A stretch of DNA of 6,857 nt. It comes from Gaiella sp051003695 (GTDB taxonomy: Bacteria; Actinomycetota; Thermoleophilia; Gaiellales; Gaiellaceae). Below the pieces are notes generated by a model. It saw nothing but the letters and a program-made list of their open reading frames with translations. It made no database searches and was not told the DNA's origin. The position numbers were made by a program, and so were the translations under genes. The stretch is from positions 1 through 6,857 of the forward strand of contig JBPCLB010000090.1 of the NCBI GenBank assembly GCA_051003695.1. The letters are read 5' to 3'. Below, in pieces: positions 5,080-6,857 of this stretch; positions within the stretch are counted from its first letter, which is position 1, and each line of letters begins with the position of its first letter.

Positions 5080-6057
5080 ATGCTCGACAGCCTGGACGAA
5101 TCGTTCGGCACCCTCGTCGTCGCCGCGGTGTTCCTTTTCGCGGTACTCATCGTGATCGCACAGACCGTGCGGATCGTGCCGCAGGCGAACGCGGGGATCG
5201 TGGAGCGCCTCGGCCGCTACAGCCGCACGCTCGATCCGGGGCTCCACTTCCTGTTTCCGTTCCTCGACCGTCTGAAGAAACCGCTTGTCGACCTGCGGGA
5301 GCAGGTGGTCGCCTTCCCGCCGCAACCCGTAATCACACAGGACAACGTCACGATCTCGATCGACACCGTCTTCTACTACACGATCACCGACCCGTTCCGG
5401 GCGACGTACGAGGTTGCATATCTGTTGCTCGCGGTCGAGCAGCTGACCGTGACGACGCTCCGCAACGTGATCGGGTCGCTCTCGCTCGAGGAGACGCTGA
5501 CCTCGCGTGACAAGATCAACGCCGACCTTCGGATCGTGCTCGACGAGGCGACCGAGCGGTGGGGGATCCGCGTCAACCGCATCGAGCTGAAGTCGATCGA
5601 CCCGCCCAGCTCGATCCAAGAGGCGATGGAGAAGCAGATGCGCGCCGAGCGTGACCGGCGCGCCGTGATTCTCATCGCGGAGGGTGAGAAGCAGTCGCAG
5701 ATCCTTACGGCCGAGGGTCACAGGCAGTCGCAGATCCTCACCGCAGAGGGCGATCGTCAGGGAGCCGTCCTGCGCGCGGACGGCGAGCGCGAGTCGCGGA
5801 TCCTGATCGCGCAGGGCGAAGCCGAGGCGACGCGCCAGACGTTCCAGGCGATCCATGACGGCCGCCCGACGGCCGATCTGCTGACCTATCAGTACATCGA
5901 GGCGCTGCCCAAGCTCGCGGACGGGCAGGGTATGACGTTGATGCTCGTCCCTGCCGAGGCAATCGGTGCGATGGGTACGTTCACGGCGCTCGGGAGCGCA
6001 CTGAAGGCCGGCGGCGACGCGGCTGCCGTCGATGCCCCGTCGCGCTCTTCGTCGTGA
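5080..6057 (+). CDS. SPFH/stomatin-like (QmcA/paraslipin-type) membrane scaffold protein
   Basis: Members of this family (stomatin, prohibitin, flotillin, HflK/C) oligomerise at the membrane and are thought to organise lipid domains or membrane proteases. The 325-residue product begins with a hydrophobic anchor at about residues 10-30, then the SPFH domain: QANAGIVERLGRYSRTLDPG, DNVTISIDTVFYYTITDP (from 88), LRNVIGSLSLEETLTSRDKI, LDEATERWGIRVNRIELK and IDPPSSIQEAMEKQM. Residues 200-254 form five successive 11-residue units of the AEG-RQSQILT kind, a hendecad coiled coil, followed by a C-terminal region (YIEALPKLADG) typical of the paraslipin branch. ATG 5080 sits right after a -10-like hexamer and gives the usual short N-terminal tail. 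The stop overlaps the nfeD start as GTGA. Exact client or substrate is unknown. Confidence 0.95.
   Translation: MLDSLDESFGTLVVAAVFLFAVLIVIAQTVRIVPQANAGIVERLGRYSRTLDPGLHFLFPFLDRLKKPLVDLREQVVAFPPQPVITQDNVTISIDTVFYYTITDPFRATYEVAYLLLAVEQLTVTTLRNVIGSLSLEETLTSRDKINADLRIVLDEATERWGIRVNRIELKSIDPPSSIQEAMEKQMRAERDRRAVILIAEGEKQSQILTAEGHRQSQILTAEGDRQGAVLRADGERESRILIAQGEAEATRQTFQAIHDGRPTADLLTYQYIEALPKLADGQGMTLMLVPAEAIGAMGTFTALGSALKAGGDAAAVDAPSRSSS
5677..5841 (+). repeat. Five 33-bp tandem units coding a hendecad coiled coil
   Basis: Inside the SPFH gene, five in-frame 33-bp units encode residues 200-254: AEGEKQSQILT, AEGHRQSQILT, AEGDRQGAVLR, ADGERESRILI and AQGEAEATRQT. The first two units share 27 of 33 bases by my count, so the similarity is at the DNA level as well as in the protein. 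AEG--QS-I--AEG repeats are normal in stomatin-like proteins. Confidence 0.8.
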
Positions 6058-6506
6058 GCGGAACGACCGGCGTCGTCGTCTGGGTCGTCCTCGCGCTGAT
6101 CCTGATCGCGCTCGAGACCGTCACCGTCGCCTTCATCGGCATCTACCTCGGCGTGGGAGCGCTCTGCGCCGCAATCGTCGCGGCGTTCGACGGGGCGCTC
6201 TGGCTCCAGCTCGTCATGTTCGCGGTCGTCTCGGCGGCGACGCTGTACCTCACCCGCCCTGCCCTGCGCTCGCGCTTCGTCAACGCGCCGCTCGTGCCGT
6301 CGAATGTCACCGCGCTCGTGGGGCGGCGCGGCGTGGTCGTTGTCGCGATCCCCGCGGGGACGGGCGGCCGCGGCCAGGTGCGCATCGGGACGGAGGATTG
6401 GAGCGCGCGGTCGAAGGGTGAAGAAGCGATCGCCTCAGGCGAGACCGTCGAAGTCGTCGCGATCGAAGGCGTCGCTGCGATCGTTCGCCGGACGACCGTG
6501 GCCTGA
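6054..6506 (+). CDS. nfeD: NfeD-family membrane protein (SPFH partner)
   Basis: Short-form NfeD proteins pair with SPFH proteins and are thought to assist assembly or function of the membrane scaffold. GTG 6054 overlaps the SPFH stop as GTGA, indicating translational coupling, and gives 150 residues. Three hydrophobic segments are visible at about 6-20, 22-45 and 49-66, including ALETVTVAFIGIYLGVGAL, which matches the family's glycine-rich membrane region. A soluble C-terminal OB-fold follows (about 84-147): TALVGRRGVVVVAI, GQVRIGTEDWSARS and ASGETVEVVAIEGVAAIV, with the G-V-I----W-A pattern of NfeD. No ClpP-type protease domain is present, so this is the short form. A related palindrome starts 16 bases after the stop. 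Confidence 0.93.
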   Translation: MSGTTGVVVWVVLALILIALETVTVAFIGIYLGVGALCAAIVAAFDGALWLQLVMFAVVSAATLYLTRPALRSRFVNAPLVPSNVTALVGRRGVVVVAIPAGTGGRGQVRIGTEDWSARSKGEEAIASGETVEVVAIEGVAAIVRRTTVA

Positions 6507-6521
6507 CTCGCCCCCGCGCAT

Positions 6522-6543
6522 GGTCAGGGGCATGCCTCTGACC
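6522..6543. repeat. 22-bp near-palindrome after nfeD, related to the one after ppdK
   Basis: GGTCAGGGGC and GCCTCTGACC arms meet at AT; only one of eleven pairs is non-Watson-Crick, and it is a G-T pair that could still form as G-U in RNA. It has the same length and the same GGTCAG and CTGACC ends as the perfect palindrome at 5012-5033, and also lies just after a stop codon. No T-run follows. Confidence 0.65.
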
Positions 6544-6647
6544 TTGCTCTCAGAAGACCGCGAGCTCTGGCGTACGACGGCAAGACCGCACAATGCGACA
6601 ACGACGGTCGAGCGCGACGTAGCAATCGTTCTCCCCGAGGCGGGATG

Positions 6648-6703
6648 AACGGGCTCCTGCTCGAGCTCGAGTTTCTCCTGCGGCTGCGTACGAGCCCGTT
6701 TTT
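6648..6703 (+). terminator. Candidate intrinsic terminator of the SPFH-nfeD operon
   Basis: AACGGGCTC (6648-6656) pairs perfectly with GAGCCCGTT (6692-6700), and the stem runs into a T5 tract (6699-6703). The 35-base loop contains a self-complementary CTCGAGCTCGAG that could form its own stem. It lies about 140 bases after the nfeD stop. The long loop makes it weaker than a textbook terminator. Confidence 0.4.
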
Positions 6704-6736
6704 ATGGTCGTCCGGCTGACGCGCCGGATCAACCGC

Positions 6737-6766
6737 GATCGAAATCCGCTCCTGCGGATTCCGATC
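6737..6766. repeat. Strong hairpin, 13-position stem with one mismatch
   Basis: The left arm GATCG-A-AATCCGC pairs with GCGGATT-C-CGATC around a TCCT loop, with a single A/C mismatch. There is no T-run on either side. It could be a protein site, a repeat element or part of a non-coding RNA. Confidence 0.45.
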
Positions 6767-6807
6767 AGGCGGACTAGAACGCGTAGCTCTCCAAACACCT
6801 GTCTGTG

Positions 6808-6843
6808 CGACCACGAACCCCGTGCTAATGCGGGGTTCGGTCG
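6808..6843. terminator. GC-rich hairpin near the right edge, possible terminator
   Basis: CGACC-AC-GAACCCCG (6808-6822) pairs with CGGGGTTC-GGTCG (6831-6843) around an 8-base loop TGCTAATG, with only a 2-base bulge. This is the most stable-looking stem in the tail. There is no T-run after it on the plus strand. It could end a gene entering from the right on the minus strand, which the window does not show. Confidence 0.4.
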
Positions 6844-6857
6844 TCCTAGGTCAGCTC

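Larger units (their letters stand above)
6507..6857. other. 351-bp tail without a convincing gene, rich in inverted repeats
   Basis: Short open frames on both strands give Arg/Ser-rich translations with no family resemblance. A 24-codon frame (ATG 6645 to TGA 6719), preceded by GAGG four bases upstream, is possible but overlaps the candidate terminator. The stretch holds a palindrome (6522-6543), a stem with a T-run (6648-6703), and two further strong hairpins (6737-6766, 6808-6843). Confidence 0.5.

Noticed and set aside
3042..5510. An 822-codon plus-strand open frame crossing the ppdK stop into the SPFH gene
   Set aside because: It overlaps two well-identified genes in another frame, is extremely Arg-rich and low in complexity, and matches no family.
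6645..6719. 24-residue peptide MNGLLLELEFLLRLRTSPFL plus WSSG
   Set aside because: GAGG precedes the ATG, but the frame overlaps the candidate terminator and is too short to judge without conservation.
6524..6814. Minus-strand open frames in the right-hand tail
   Set aside because: They are Arg/Ser-rich, have no recognisable domain and run through several hairpins.
6808..6857. Possible tRNA or rRNA-operon fragment at the right edge
   Set aside because: The AACCCCG...CGGGGTT stem resembles a tRNA-like arm, but no cloverleaf can be assembled from the bases visible.

Overview
The window is GC-rich chromosomal DNA (roughly two-thirds G+C) with C/G-biased third codon positions, frequent GTG starts and 4-bp GTGA gene overlaps. 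The gene set and protein style suggest an actinobacterium, possibly a deep-branching one such as a member of the Thermoleophilia. This placement is inference: there is no rRNA and no search was possible.

Layout. (1) Bases 1-85, minus strand: the first 28 codons of a dimeric-type glycyl-tRNA synthetase running off the left edge. (2) About 84-362, plus strand: a broken YbaK/EbsC-type aminoacyl-tRNA deacylase with one single-base frameshift, a large in-frame internal deletion and no usable N-terminus. (3) 363-792: no recognisable gene; it holds two hairpin palindromes and a degenerate third copy. (4) 793-1620: the pyruvate,phosphate dikinase regulatory protein (PDRP, DUF299), followed through a GTGA overlap by a 72-residue Trp-rich membrane protein (1617-1835). 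(5) 1828-2354, minus strand: an adenylate-kinase-like P-loop NTPase, convergent with the membrane protein and sharing its stop region; its frame is broken by one missing base. (6) 2410-5004: ppdK, full-length pyruvate,phosphate dikinase with all expected catalytic residues. (7) 5080-6057 and 6054-6506: an SPFH/stomatin-like protein and its NfeD partner, joined by a GTGA overlap. (8) 6507-6857: no convincing gene; several inverted repeats, one followed by a T-run.

How the genes work together. PDRP reversibly phosphorylates the Thr two residues before the catalytic His of PPDK, and both residues are present in this PPDK (Thr448, His450), so enzyme and switch are encoded close together at the pyruvate/PEP node. 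The SPFH-NfeD pair is a separate membrane-scaffold operon. The YbaK remnant beside glyQS may be a lost tRNA-editing function.

Most notable non-coding signals. A TANNNT -10-like hexamer lies 6-9 bases before the start codons of four genes (glyQS, PDRP, ppdK, SPFH), with no clear Shine-Dalgarno sequence, which points to leaderless transcripts. Closely related 22-bp palindromes lie just after the stop codons of both ppdK and nfeD. A perfect 9-bp inverted repeat sits between the divergent NTPase and ppdK promoters. I found no CRISPR array, transposase, tRNA or rRNA, and no wholly new defence-like or other system.
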